Positions 1 to 7,176 of a stretch of DNA of 14,583 bases are shown piece after piece (position 1 is the first letter of the stretch; each line of letters opens with the position of its first letter). The notes under the pieces were generated by a model that saw nothing but the letters and a program-made list of their open reading frames with translations, did not search any database and had not been told where the DNA came from. This DNA is from Methanosarcinales archaeon. GTDB lineage: Archaea; Halobacteriota; Methanosarcinia; Methanosarcinales; EX4572-44. The stretch covers positions 1 to 14,583 of the forward strand of contig RXIJ01000054.1 of NCBI GenBank assembly GCA_004212095.1. Reading direction: 5' to 3'. Both the position numbers and the translations under genes were made by a program.

Positions 1-10
1 AAATTTCAAA

Positions 11-51
11 AGTTTTCAAAGGAGTCTCTTTTGCAGACTCGCTTGAAAACT
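11..51. repeat. 17-bp-arm imperfect palindrome, possible IS end or terminator
   Basis: Positions 11-27 (AGTTTTCAAAGGAGTCT) are the inverted complement of 35-51, with 15 of 17 bases pairing across a 7-base loop. It lies just upstream of the transposase remnant at 67-795. It could be the end structure of that insertion sequence or a terminator for a gene left of the window; the sequence does not decide between them. Confidence 0.5.
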
Positions 52-66
52 ATTTTGCTTTAAAAA

Positions 67-795
67 AATGTCTCGATATGCCAATTTTTATCTTTTTCGG
101 GCATGGGAGACATTGCACAATATATCGAACACTAATTCTACAGCGATAAATGTTGGCACTTTAGATACGATGTCGGAGCAATGATTAAACTTGTTGTGGT
201 TAAGTTTTTCGAGGCGTGTAGCCTTACAGGAAGGTTGTTTTGTCTGATGAAGAAGCCTGGATGCTTAGGTTTCAAAGAAAAAGACAGGATAATGCAAATT
301 CCATCAGATGGTACGCTCCATCATTTTGTGAAGTATCGTTTGGGTGTTGATGGTGTTGATAAAATTATGGATATGGTCGGTGAGAAGATCATCAAACTTG
401 CCGATTCAAAGGATGTTAAATTGGATTCAACCCCGCTTGAAGCCTCAAGATATGATTAACATAGCGATTTCAATCCTCATTATGAGTGTAAGATGGATAA
501 GGCTCATATTACGATGATTGGCACATATCCGGTCTTTATGACATATACCAACGGCTTAGCAGGCGATTCTATTTCGTTAACCTCTCATATAGCTGCTCTT
601 TTAAAAATAAAGGCTGGAATCGATGAATATCGACTTGACGGCAGTTATGATTCTTTTTTGAATCACGACTGGAGAGTAAGAAAAGACAGCCGGGAACTCT
701 ACTCGAAGATTAGGCTCATAACATACCGATTACTATTACTAACTAACCTGAAAAACCACATTAAGCCACAAAACTCCTTCGAAAGCTATATTTAA
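67..795 (+). pseudogene. IS4/IS5-like DDE transposase, degenerate
   Basis: One reading frame (frame 1) carries transposase sequence interrupted by stops at 133-135 and 457-459. Before the first stop it reads GMGDIAQYIEH, then FYSDKCWHFRYDVGAMIKL, then GCLGFKEKDR and the DDE-like segment KLDSTPLEASRYD, which would hold the first catalytic Asp. After the second stop come HYECKMDKAHITMIGTYPV and RLDGSYDSF, the likely second Asp region. The frame then jumps at about position 660 directly to a C-terminal-like segment (RELYSKIRLITYRLLLLTNL). The stretch that should carry the third catalytic acidic residue is therefore missing. The conserved start is probably near 67-105 rather than the ATG at 181. 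Family assignment rests on motif memory, not a search. The gene is clearly non-functional. Confidence 0.75.
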
Positions 796-970
796 CCTAA
801 ATCCAAAACAAAAACAAGACCGAAAAAACAAGATAGCTACAGCAATCAACTTTTTTGACTAAATTAAACTCATACAATCATAAAAACCAGATAAAAATTA
901 TATGTCTTCTTGACAAGACATGTTCTCAGGATAAAAATCAAAGAAGTCTCAATAGAACAGATAACCATAA

Positions 971-1016
971 AATCAGAAACACGGAATTCTGGAGGGTAAT
1001 TGGACAGCCTCTTAAT
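971..1016. repeat. Dispersed 46-bp repeat, copy 1
   Basis: This segment aligns by eye at about 80% with 6672-6716, sharing AGAAACACG, GGTAATT and the exact 3' block GACAGCCTCTTAAT. Copy 2 is a clear palindrome; the left arm of this copy has decayed. It sits immediately before the IS1634-like remnant, so it may be an insertion-sequence end or a small non-autonomous element. Confidence 0.55.
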
Positions 1017-1758
1017 ATTGAAGGGGAGATTCTCATCCTTGGCCGGAGTTTCTTCTCGGAAGGTACTATAAAGTTTGGGAGGTAATGGGGGCAAGAAGAT
1101 ATCCTACGTGCTTCCGACAAAGAGGAATAGGCGTTATTACGATACGCGTATCTACCTCAACGAATACTTTTCCTACCACGGTCGTTTGATAAGGTGTGGA
1201 AAACGGAGATACAAAGATTTTTACTTCTACCTCTTCAAGGCTCATGACCTTTAGCTAGAAGAACAGAAGACGCTGCACAGAAAACTGGACGAGCACGCGA
1301 TCGAGAATGAAAAATCCAATGCAGGGATGAATAAGGCAGGGAATATCCTTATTGTCTCGGATATGGATGTCAAGAAACTGGAAATTTATCTGCTTTACAA
1401 GAAACGAGAAGTGATTGAGAATATGTTTGACACTTACAAGACGGCGCTTAATGCGGACAAGCCCTACTTGCAGGACGATGGGGGTGTCTTTGGACACGTA
1501 TTCATCGCGTTTCTTTCTCTCTATGTTTCTTTCTCTATATATCCACTGTAAGCTAGAGCAGCTCCTGAAGAAGGCGGAACTCGATCATAGATTCAATCCG
1601 ATTGATTTGTTGTTAAAATACAGCACAAGGTCTATCAGGTCAATCTAAAAGATCATAGTATGATCACTGAGGTTCCAAAGAAGGTAATGGATCTGGAGGA
1701 AAAACTTGGGTTGAATAATTCCCCAATTGATGAGGAGTTAAGGTTTAAAACTATCTAA
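1005..1758 (+). pseudogene. IS1634-family transposase, C-terminal half, degenerate
   Basis: The remnant begins around LGRSFFSEGTIKF in frame 3, corresponding to the DRGFFS block of IS1634-type transposases. It moves to frame 1 near 1083 (KKISYVLPTKRNRRYYDTR, then YFSYHGRLIRCGKRRYKDF) and has a TAG stop at 1252-1254. It continues with KKREVIENMFDTYKTALNAD and DDGGVFGHVFIAFLSLYV, slips to frame 2 near 1545 (CKLEQLLKKAELDHRFNP), then returns to frame 1 near 1626 (KVYQVNLKDHSMITEVPKK) and ends at the TAA 1756-1758. The N-terminal half is absent. The family call comes from the order of recognisable blocks. With at least three frameshifts and one stop it cannot encode an active transposase. Confidence 0.75.
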
Positions 1759-1895
1759 CCCTTGTTCACTCGATAACCGGAACTGTACCTATATGGAAAA
1801 GATATAGGCGGCAAAGTAATATTCTCTCTTTGTAACTTATGCAGACAGTGTGTTTGCAGTAAGGTTTTATTTGATAATGGTAATGTGCTGTTTGT

Positions 1896-2345
1896 ATGAT
1901 TCGAGTTGCTGTTGGCGGAACATTCGAGTTTTTGCATTTGGGGCATCGTAAGGTGCTTGCCTATGCATGTGAGACTGCAAAAGCTGGAGAAGTGGTTATT
2001 GGCATTACTTCAAACAGGTTTGCTTCCTTGAAGAGTCACCATGTTGCAGATTTTGATGTACGATGCCAGCCGGTGCTTAATTTTGTTTCGGGTTTTGATG
2101 TGAGTGCAACAGTTGTGCAGCTAAATGATGCTTTTGGTCCCGCACTGAACGATTGCTTTGATTATATTGTGGTCTCGCCTGAAACTTTTTCAATTGCTGT
2201 TGAGCTTAATAAGAAGCGAAAGGAGAGATGTCTGCCAGAAATTGAAATAATGTGTGTAGATTATGTACTTGCACAAGATGGAAAGCCAATTTCTTCCTCC
2301 CGCATTGCAAACGGTGAGATTGATGTAAATGGCATGCTAAATTAA
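1896..2345 (+). CDS. coaD: Phosphopantetheine adenylyltransferase, archaeal type
   Basis: This enzyme transfers AMP from ATP to 4'-phosphopantetheine, giving dephospho-CoA, the penultimate step of cytosolic coenzyme A synthesis. The 149-residue product starts with the nucleotidyltransferase signature VAVGGTFEFLHLGH (HxGH at residues 14-17). It has a VVIGITSNRFA strand-loop near 33-43 and ends with the conserved PISSSRIANGEID segment (131-143), equivalent to the family's ISSTRI motif. Length is normal for the archaeal family. An in-frame TAA at 1881 makes the ATG at 1896 the only sensible start. A weak A/T-rich promoter-like stretch lies at about 1865-1877. The gene stands alone between a dead transposase and a convergent RhuM pseudogene, so it is probably monocistronic. 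Confidence 0.87.
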   Translation: MIRVAVGGTFEFLHLGHRKVLAYACETAKAGEVVIGITSNRFASLKSHHVADFDVRCQPVLNFVSGFDVSATVVQLNDAFGPALNDCFDYIVVSPETFSIAVELNKKRKERCLPEIEIMCVDYVLAQDGKPISSSRIANGEIDVNGMLN

Positions 2346-2459
2346 TATCAACTTTAAAATTTCACCTGGTTTCTTTTTGATGAATAGTGTGTGTTTCGAG
2401 CTGATGTCACGAATTAATAATTCATGTGTTCAGTTCTAGGAGCGATGGTATGTTTTCTC

Positions 2460-3446
2460 CTATGGTTCTGACTCCTTGTTATTTACTCTCTCTGTAGTTG
2501 ATTCAAGTAATACTTTTTCTTCCATTCGGTTTTTGTATTTGTCTAACTCAGCCCGAACCTTTACTTCCATATCTCTCCGCGATACCGATCCTCTATCGCG
2601 TAGAATCTCTTTTTCATTAAGTACCAAGAATTCATCGAGCTTAGTTATCCAGTCGGACACTATACATTGGTGCTCTTTCAACACTTCTCAGTTCGGCGAA
2701 TGATAGAAACTGATCAACCAGCAGTTCCAATCTTTTTAGCTCCATCTCCCCTAAATAATTCTTTGCTGTCGTGACATCATGTGTTGTGATTATCTCGCCT
2801 TTCCAGTTAGTCAATCCCAAATCAATTTATTTCCATTAACCCGCTCTGATACCAGTTCTGCTGCTGTGTGTCCATGTATGGCATAATGGAATTTGTTCTG
2901 AACATTTGCATAAAACCTGTGTGCAAATTCGGTCTTTGAGTTATAATCCATACTGGTCGCAAAAATATCTCTTACTTTTTGGTAAAAATTCTTTTCAGAT
3001 AATCTTATTTGGCGGACACGTTCAATTAGTTCATCGAAATAATCTGTGTAACCGTTTGCCAACCGTTCGTCATTCATTACGAAACCTTTGACTATATACT
3101 CTCTCAATCGTTGCGTTGCCCAGATCCTAAGCTGTACTCCTCTATATGAATTTACACGATAGCCAACAGATATGACCATATCAAGGTTATAATAATCAAT
3201 TTCACGTGAGATTTGCCTACTGCCTTCGTTTTGAACTATTCGGAATTTCCGAATAGTTGGAATTTCTTCTAATTCACCTTCTTTGTATATATTTTTAATA
3301 TGCTCATTGATAGTAGGCATAGTTTTTTGAAATAGTTCTGCCATCTGCTTCTGTGTAAGCCACACAGTTTCATCTTTCAGCATCACCTGAATGTTTGGTT
3401 CGCCGTTCTCTGTTTGATATAATAGGAGTTGCCCTTGTTCTAACAT
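2460..3446 (-). pseudogene. RhuM-family protein, frameshifted
   Basis: The N-terminal 211 residues (start 3446, preceded by GGTGA four bases upstream) match the RhuM family: LLLYQTENGEPNIQVML, VWLTQKQMAELFQ, DYYNLDMVISVGYRVNSYRG and FRIWATQ-type segments (here LRIWATQRLREYIVKGF). The frame stops at 2811-2813, but GLTNWKGEIITTHDVTTAKN continues in the next frame from about 2819. After FAELRSVERAPMY another slip near 2660 leads to VSDWITKLDEFLVLNEKEIL and on to the stop at 2460. The three parts join to about 329 residues, the usual family length, so the gene was full-length and was broken by two single-base indels. RhuM proteins occur in accessory and restriction-type islands; their biochemical role is unclear to me. 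A sequencing error at either indel would change the verdict. Confidence 0.8.
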
Positions 3447-3585
3447 AGTTCACCAGTTTATCGATATTGGGATTGGTTATTAAACTTAACAAAATGGGTT
3501 TATGCACTGCCCAACCCGCCCCAAAAACCATTCGATCCAGATTCACGTCCGACCCCCAACACACGCTCTGCCAGTCTCCCGAAGT

Positions 3586-3649
3586 AAAAAAACCACGAGA
3601 TTTAAACTGTTACTTGGTTAGACACAATGTGAGTGAAAATAACCAGTAA
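3586..3649 (-). terminator. Candidate terminator downstream of mptN
   Basis: On the minus strand, 19 bases after the mptN stop, an imperfect stem (arms 3640-3649 and 3610-3620, TTACTGGTTA against TAACCAAGTAA with one bulged base, 19-base loop) is followed after about 17 bases by a run of seven T (plus-strand A run 3586-3592). Archaeal termination depends mainly on T runs, so the T run is the stronger part of this call. Confidence 0.45.
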
Positions 3650-3667
3650 TTCCTGACTGTAAAGCAA

Positions 3668-4537
3668 TCAAGGCACAATCAATCTTCTGAGCAGTGCTTC
3701 GACAATATATTGAGCAACATTGATACCAAGAGCCTGGTACAAACCATATCCGGATGGGGTGCCATTCACTTCAAGCACGAAAGTTCCCTCTTCATCTTCA
3801 ACGAGGTCAACTCCCGAATATACAGAACCAAGTGCAGATGCTGCTTTTACAGCAATATCCTGTTGTGCTTTCGTGAGCGTACATGACTGTGGAATACCGC
3901 CACGACTGAGATTGTTTATCCAGCTTCCTTTTTGAGCTACTCGATAGATTGCACCAATCGCCTTACCCTCGACAACAAAGACCCTGATATCTCTTCCACC
4001 ATGAGTGATAAACTCCTGGAGATATATAACACCACGTTCTCGAATGATCTCAGGTATGCGATGCAGTTGCTGTTCTTTGATTAACTCAACATCGTACCCT
4101 TTGTATCCAAAGATTGGTTTTGCCACAGCACATCCGGCTTCCCTGACAAAGGATGCAGCTTCTCCAACACTTGAGGTCACACAGGTTTTCGGAAGCGGAA
4201 GACCAGCATGTTTTAATTTCCAGTATGAAAGGTGTTTGTTTGCTGTAAGCTGGATGGCAGATGGTGGGTTGATAACAGGCATACCAGAACGTTCAAGCTC
4301 AAGCAAGAGATCAAAGCGAAAAGCTGTTGATTCAAGCCCACCAGATCCAACATCCCGCACTAGCAACCCGTCCAGATCGGCAAGATTCCTGCCATCACAA
4401 TTTATGTGGTTAATATCGGATACGGCTTTGCTAAGCTGAATAATCACTGGACGCATGCCCTGTGCTTTCACATTGCTGATAAAGGACAAGGCGGTCCAGT
4501 CTGAAGGATCGGTTACTACAATGCCTATGTTCTTCAT
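3668..4537 (-). CDS. mptN: RimK-type ATP-grasp ligase, probable tetrahydromethanopterin:alpha-L-glutamate ligase
   Basis: The product is 289 residues, close to known MptN proteins. These enzymes use ATP to add a glutamate to tetrahydromethanopterin, the C1 carrier of methanogens and related archaea, giving tetrahydrosarcinapterin. An N-terminal Rossmann-like part (KNIGIVVTDPSDWTALSF) leads into an ATP-grasp domain from about residue 97. That domain has KHLSYWKLKHAGLPLPKT, the ATP-binding AVAKPIFGYKG (Lys140), LQEFI (173-177), GRDIRVFVV (181-189), NNLSRGG (208-214) and the metal-binding VDLVED...VLEVNGTPSGYGL. The motifs fit MptN/CofF-type RimK relatives; the exact substrate is inference, and a coenzyme gamma-F420 ligase is the main alternative. 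The ATG at 4537 is the family-like start, but its upstream region is a duplicated copy of the gene junction (see the repeat at 4515-4635). Confidence 0.75.
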   Translation of the reverse strand: MKNIGIVVTDPSDWTALSFISNVKAQGMRPVIIQLSKAVSDINHINCDGRNLADLDGLLVRDVGSGGLESTAFRFDLLLELERSGMPVINPPSAIQLTANKHLSYWKLKHAGLPLPKTCVTSSVGEAASFVREAGCAVAKPIFGYKGYDVELIKEQQLHRIPEIIRERGVIYLQEFITHGGRDIRVFVVEGKAIGAIYRVAQKGSWINNLSRGGIPQSCTLTKAQQDIAVKAASALGSVYSGVDLVEDEEGTFVLEVNGTPSGYGLYQALGINVAQYIVEALLRRLIVP

Positions 4538-4635
4538 GGAACCTCATCAAGAGTTTTTACAGTTCTGCATAACGGAGTTGTGCAGACTACAATACATATA
4601 TTCTTCATGGAACCTCATCAAGAGTTTTTGCAGTT
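4515..4635. repeat. 50-bp direct repeats flanking a 21-bp palindrome at the mptN start
   Basis: Positions 4515-4564 and 4586-4635 match at 46 of 50 bases. The 21 bases between them (4565-4585) form a palindrome with arms CTGCATAAC and GTTGTGCAG. Each repeat copy carries, on the minus strand, the end of the upstream gene (KTLDEVP-stop), an ATGA overlap and the first codons of mptN (MKNI-I-VV). The ancestral arrangement was therefore an ATGA stop/start overlap. The rearrangement leaves a 24-codon decoy ORF starting at the first copy's ATG (4608) and ending at the second copy's TGA. Confidence 0.85.
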
Positions 4636-4904
4636 TTACCCATCTTTTTGAAAATGCAGCAAACAAGATTTAACACACGATCCACCTTGTCTATAATGAT
4701 GCTATCCGGTGTTGCAACGATGTCTCTGCACTGTTTGAGTTCAAAATCAACACGCTTCGATGTTCTTGAAATACCATTAATCCCAAAGGACTTTAATTTT
4801 TTCCCACACACTGCTGAAAGCTCACCACTTCTGCTAATCTGGGCATCAAATAAAAAAGCTACCCATGATGAATTGTGGTCAGAAAAAAAAAGAAAGTATT
4901 GCAT
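4605..4904 (-). CDS. Conserved-looking archaeal hypothetical protein upstream of mptN
   Basis: The 99-residue product from the ATG at 4904 begins MQYFLFFSDHNSSWVAFLFD and contains SAVCGKKLKSFGINGISRTS, RVDFELKQCRDIVATPDSII and IDKVDRVLNLVCCIFKK. It looks globular and soluble, with four cysteines and no signal peptide. I do not recognise a family with certainty. A TTG one codon upstream (4907) is an alternative start; a stop follows shortly upstream. The gene ends KTLDEVP with a TGA that overlaps an ATG (ATGA), which in the ancestral arrangement would have been the start of mptN, so the two were translationally coupled and probably cotranscribed. A minus-strand AT-rich box near 4933-4941 (TTATAGGTT) could be the promoter. 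A role near pterin or C1-carrier metabolism is inference from position only. Confidence 0.7.
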   Translation of the reverse strand: MQYFLFFSDHNSSWVAFLFDAQISRSGELSAVCGKKLKSFGINGISRTSKRVDFELKQCRDIVATPDSIIIDKVDRVLNLVCCIFKKMGKTAKTLDEVP

Positions 4905-4969
4905 CAATGGCTTGAAAAGAGGTGTCCGTTAACCTATAATTTCGAACACCACCACGTAAATCCCTGAAA

Positions 4970-4979
4970 AGTATATATC
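4970..4979 (+). promoter_or_regulatory. TATA box for the zinc-ribbon gene
   Basis: AGTATATATC, preceded by the purine-rich BRE-like CTGAAAA, is the best core promoter between the divergent genes at 4904 and 5069. It would give a transcript start near 4995, some 75 bases before the GTG or 120 before the ATG of the downstream gene. Confidence 0.45.
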
Positions 4980-5068
4980 TAAATATGGGCTGTTTTTTGG
5001 TGACGTTCGCGTGCCCTACCTTCATTTCAAACCCAAATACGGTGAGCAGCACTTGAAAAGATCAAGTT

Positions 5069-5275
5069 GTGGCACACCACAACCTATTTACAGCATCCTT
5101 ACTATGGCAACAAAGTATGCCTGATGTGAGTTCTAAAAATCGAAGTCTTGTTGATCACAAGTGCCCTACCTGTGGAAGCTGGATGCGTACTACCAGAGGG
5201 AAAAACGAGTCTGGCTTTGAATATATTATTTATTCATGTCAAGAATGTGGTTTATCTTATCGTGTTGATGCATGA
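5069..5275 (+). CDS. Small zinc-ribbon protein
   Basis: The product has one zinc-ribbon module: HKCPTCGSWM at residues 30-39 and YSCQECGLSYRVD at the C-terminus, giving two CxxC knuckles about 20 residues apart, a typical four-cysteine zinc site. The longest frame begins with GTG at 5069 (68 residues), but the first 16 residues have no recognisable character. An in-frame ATG at 5117 would give a 52-residue protein starting MPDVSSKNRS. No good ribosome binding site precedes either start. Such small ribbons occur as stand-alone archaeal proteins and may bind nucleic acid or a protein partner; no function is assigned. It is divergent from the gene at 4904 and followed directly by an IS3 end at 5289. 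Confidence 0.6.
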   Translation: MAHHNLFTASLLWQQSMPDVSSKNRSLVDHKCPTCGSWMRTTRGKNESGFEYIIYSCQECGLSYRVDA

Positions 5276-5288
5276 ATATGGCCTGGAC

Positions 5289-5310
5289 TGAACCCCTCAA
5301 AGTGGACACT
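5289..5310 (+). mobile_element. IS3-family left terminal repeat (single end)
   Basis: TGAACCCCTCAAAGTGGACA is typical of IS3-family left ends (TGA...GTGGAC) and lies about 23 bases before the orfA remnant at 5333. No matching right end is visible downstream, so the element has been truncated. Confidence 0.55.
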
Positions 5311-5332
5311 TGGTTAAGCTAATAACACTGGG

Positions 5333-5640
5333 ATGGAAACACATAGGAAAAACAAGAAGAAGATACAAACAGGAACTCAAGATCTCAGTATTAAGAGAAC
5401 TTGGAGCTGGAAAAAACCTTAGACAACTGAGTCGTGAGCACAATCTTCATCCTACTTTGATATGTAAATGGAGACCATTAATATGAAACTAATCCAGATG
5501 CTGCCTTCACTGCTAATGGCAATACTTACAAGGAATAATCCAGGATTGACGAACTCGAAAAGTTGGTTGGGCAGCTATATGTCAAAAATAATTTTTTTTA
5601 AAAAAAGCCTTGGTAGTTCTGGAAAAAAACAGGGATAAAA
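5333..5640 (+). pseudogene. IS3-family transposase OrfA, degenerate
   Basis: Frame 3 from about 5355 reads RRRYKQELKISVLRELGAGK and LRQLSREHNLHPTLICKW, a typical IS3 OrfA helix-turn-helix. The only ATG (5333) is in another frame, so a frameshift lies in the AAG/AGA tract around 5350. Downstream, shifted segments read NPDAAFTANGNTYKE (then stop), RIDELEKLVGQLYVKNN (the OrfA leucine-zipper region) and further stops near 5600. No OrfB follows. It is a dead fragment of an IS3 element. Confidence 0.72.
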
Positions 5641-5712
5641 GCAGGAGATAAATTCAAAGTGTTCAGATTAGGTTTCATTGAAAAGTGCCACTGAATCGCT
5701 TGATGCCAGCAG

Positions 5713-6570
5713 ATGGATGAAAACAAAGTATCAACCGACAATAGAGGCTGGAAAAATGGAAAATCGAGAAAACACACCCCTGAAACAAAACAGCAAATTA
5801 TAAAAATAAGAAACAACCTGAAAAAAGAAGACAGCTATTTTAGCGGTTCCGAGGCGGTCAAGCAAAATTATGAAAACCAGACTGGCGAAAAAGTATTAAA
5901 GTCCTATCTTGCAACTACATCTGTTTGGAAAAGCGGGGCATAGCAACGAGAATTGAAGGACAGGCTACTGAAGAGACGATAACGGCATTGGTAGAAATCT
6001 GGAAGATATATCCGATCCTGGAAATATTGAAAATAGACAACGATTCTGTGTTTGAGGCTAATTTGCCGCATGAGAGGTACATTGGTAAACTTGCATTTTT
6101 CCTGCTTAATCTGGGCGTATATCCCCTGTATATAGCTCCGAGAAGTCCGTGGGATAATTAGACAGGTGGAAAGATTTAACAGCGTTTTTTCAAAGAATTC
6201 TGGAATAAACTGCAGTTCAGCGATGAACAGAAAATAGACAACGATATAAACGATTTTAGTGTCGCTTATGAAAAATATTCGCGGTTAGTTTCAAATAATC
6301 TGGAAATTAAGGAGAGAAGTATTAAGCATATAGATGATTTTAAGGACGTAATTTGGGAAAATAAGAGTGTCGAACAGTTTAAGGCGGACAAAATCTATTT
6401 TTTACGGATTGTGAGGCGAAATAACGCTAAGAGTAGTGATAAAAAAATATGAATTCATTGATATTTTGAAGCATGAGACAAAATTGCCAAAAGACCTGAT
6501 CAATTTGTTCATATTTTGTGTTTTGGATCTTAACTTCAAGAAACTGCACAACTTCGTTGTGCAGAGTTGT
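5713..6570 (+). pseudogene. Integrase-type (rve) DDE transposase, degenerate, internally deleted
   Basis: The N-terminal part (ATG 5713) reads RKHTPETKQQIIKIRNNLKK and SGSEAVKQNYENQTGEK, a helix-turn-helix segment. It stops at about 5943 and jumps directly to integrase-core sequence: ATRIEGQATEETITALVEIW, EILKIDNDSVFEANLPH (second catalytic Asp region), LLNLGVYPLYIAPRSPWDN, then a stop at 6159-6161. QVERFNSVFSK lies in a neighbouring frame, where the catalytic Glu would be, followed by FWNKLQFSDEQKIDNDINDF, KIYFLRIVRRN and, after another frameshift near 6435, KLPKDLINLFIFCVLDLNF. The region with the first catalytic Asp appears deleted. TTCATTGAAAAGTGCCACTG at 5677-5696 may be a left terminal repeat; no partner was found on the right. 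Resemblance to archaeal IS481-like elements is inference. Confidence 0.72.
6544..6564. repeat. 21-bp perfect palindrome, second copy of the mptN-junction element
   Basis: Arms CTGCACAAC and GTTGTGCAG surround TTC. The reverse complement of 4565-4585 differs from this copy at only two positions, so this is a dispersed palindromic element present in opposite orientations. It lies in the tail of the rve transposase remnant. No flanking direct repeats are seen here. A second short palindrome, GTTGTTAACAAC, follows at 6566-6577. Confidence 0.75.
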
Positions 6571-6665
6571 TAACAACCTTTGACTCTCGATTACGTTAGC
6601 AGTCGAGTGCATAGAAAATATATATCGAATTTCAGTAGCAAGAGAACACGGGAACAAAAAAAGAC

Positions 6666-6716
6666 CTGTCAAATTAGAAACACGAAATTTCCGAGGTAAT
6701 TTGACAGCCTCTTAAT
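6666..6716. repeat. Dispersed palindromic repeat, copy 2
   Basis: CTGTCAAATTA (6666-6676) and TAATTTGACAG (6697-6707) are perfect 11-bp inverted repeats around 20 bases that themselves contain the palindrome GAAATTTC. From 6672 it aligns with copy 1 at 971-1016. It ends just before the alba promoter region. Confidence 0.7.
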
Positions 6717-6725
6717 GAAATGTGA

Positions 6726-6739
6726 AAACTATAAAAAGA
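6726..6739 (+). promoter_or_regulatory. alba core promoter
   Basis: AAACTATAAAAAGA fits an archaeal BRE plus TATA box. A transcript start about 25 bases downstream (near 6757) gives a leader of about 40 bases containing the GAGGT ribosome binding site. The position also argues against using the upstream ATG at 6715. Confidence 0.6.
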
Positions 6740-6798
6740 TATATGTACCATCGTTGTGTAAGTTATTGATGATCTTTAACACAATAGAGGTAACAAAC

Positions 6799-7065
6799 AT
6801 GACAGATGATGACGTAGTATATATCGGAAATAAACCAGTAATGAACTATGTCTTGGCAGTTGTTACACAGTTTAACAACGGTGCAAGCGAAGTAACGATT
6901 AAAGCAAGAGGACGTGCAATATCAAGAGCAGTTGATGTTGCAGAAGTTTCAAGGAATAGATTTTTGCCAAATGTAGAAGTTAAAGACATACACATTTCTA
7001 CAGAAAAAATAGAATCTGATAGAGGCGAATCCAATGTCTCATCGATGGAGATACTGATCGGATAG
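6799..7065 (+). CDS. albA: Alba DNA/RNA-binding chromatin protein
   Basis: The 88-residue product is a complete Alba protein: VVYIGNKPVMNYVLAVVTQF (residues 6-25), VTIKARGRAISRAVDVAEV and the C-terminal strands FLPNVEVKDIHI and SSMEILIG. Alba dimers coat archaeal DNA and also bind RNA. The frame is open back to 6715, but the ATG at 6799 has GAGGT eight bases upstream and gives the family's normal N-terminus; the 28 extra upstream residues look unrelated and overlap the promoter. In the DNA-contact loop, the first of the usual two lysines (KKP) is Asn11 and Lys12 is kept. The lysine pair is known from Sso10b, where acetylation of one weakens DNA binding. The gene is monocistronic and convergent with the next gene. 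Confidence 0.93.
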   Translation: MTDDDVVYIGNKPVMNYVLAVVTQFNNGASEVTIKARGRAISRAVDVAEVSRNRFLPNVEVKDIHISTEKIESDRGESNVSSMEILIG

Positions 7066-7154
7066 ATTAGTTGACTCTTGTCTTAAATTTAATTTTTTGA
7101 TAATTTATCATTAGCCCTGTATAACCTTGTGGTGCTGGAACTCAAGTGTTTGTG

Positions 7155-7167
7155 CGTGGCTCCCACG
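7155..7167. terminator. Small hairpin between convergent genes
   Basis: CGTGG-CTC-CCACG is a perfect 5-bp stem 10 bases beyond the stop of the minus-strand gene at 7177. It could help end that transcript. On the alba side, TTTAATTTTTTG near 7087-7099 is a T-rich stretch suited to archaeal termination. Both calls are tentative. Confidence 0.3.
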
Positions 7168-7176
7168 GGTCTTGGG

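Noticed and set aside
2411..2423. GAATTA-A-TAATTC palindrome after coaD as an operator or terminator
   Set aside because: Low-complexity AT-rich palindromes of this size arise often by chance, and there is no nearby start codon or T run that fits.
3370..3564. 64-codon minus-strand ORF (MCWGSDVNLDRMVFGAGW) across the RhuM start
   Set aside because: It overlaps the start of RhuM in another frame, matches nothing I know and has no promoter or ribosome binding site. The 3447-3667 stretch is treated as intergenic.
4005..4439. 144-codon plus-strand ORF opposite mptN
   Set aside because: It is antisense to a well-supported ATP-grasp gene, has no family features and no ribosome binding site.
5011..5171. 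GTGCCCTACCT occurs at 5011 and at 5161, exactly 150 bases apart
   Set aside because: Only 11 bases match and the flanks differ. The second copy is explained by the CPTC zinc knuckle codons.
6715..6798. 28-codon N-terminal extension of alba from the ATG at 6715
   Set aside because: It overlaps the TATA box, looks unrelated to Alba, and the ATG at 6799 has a good GAGGT ribosome binding site.
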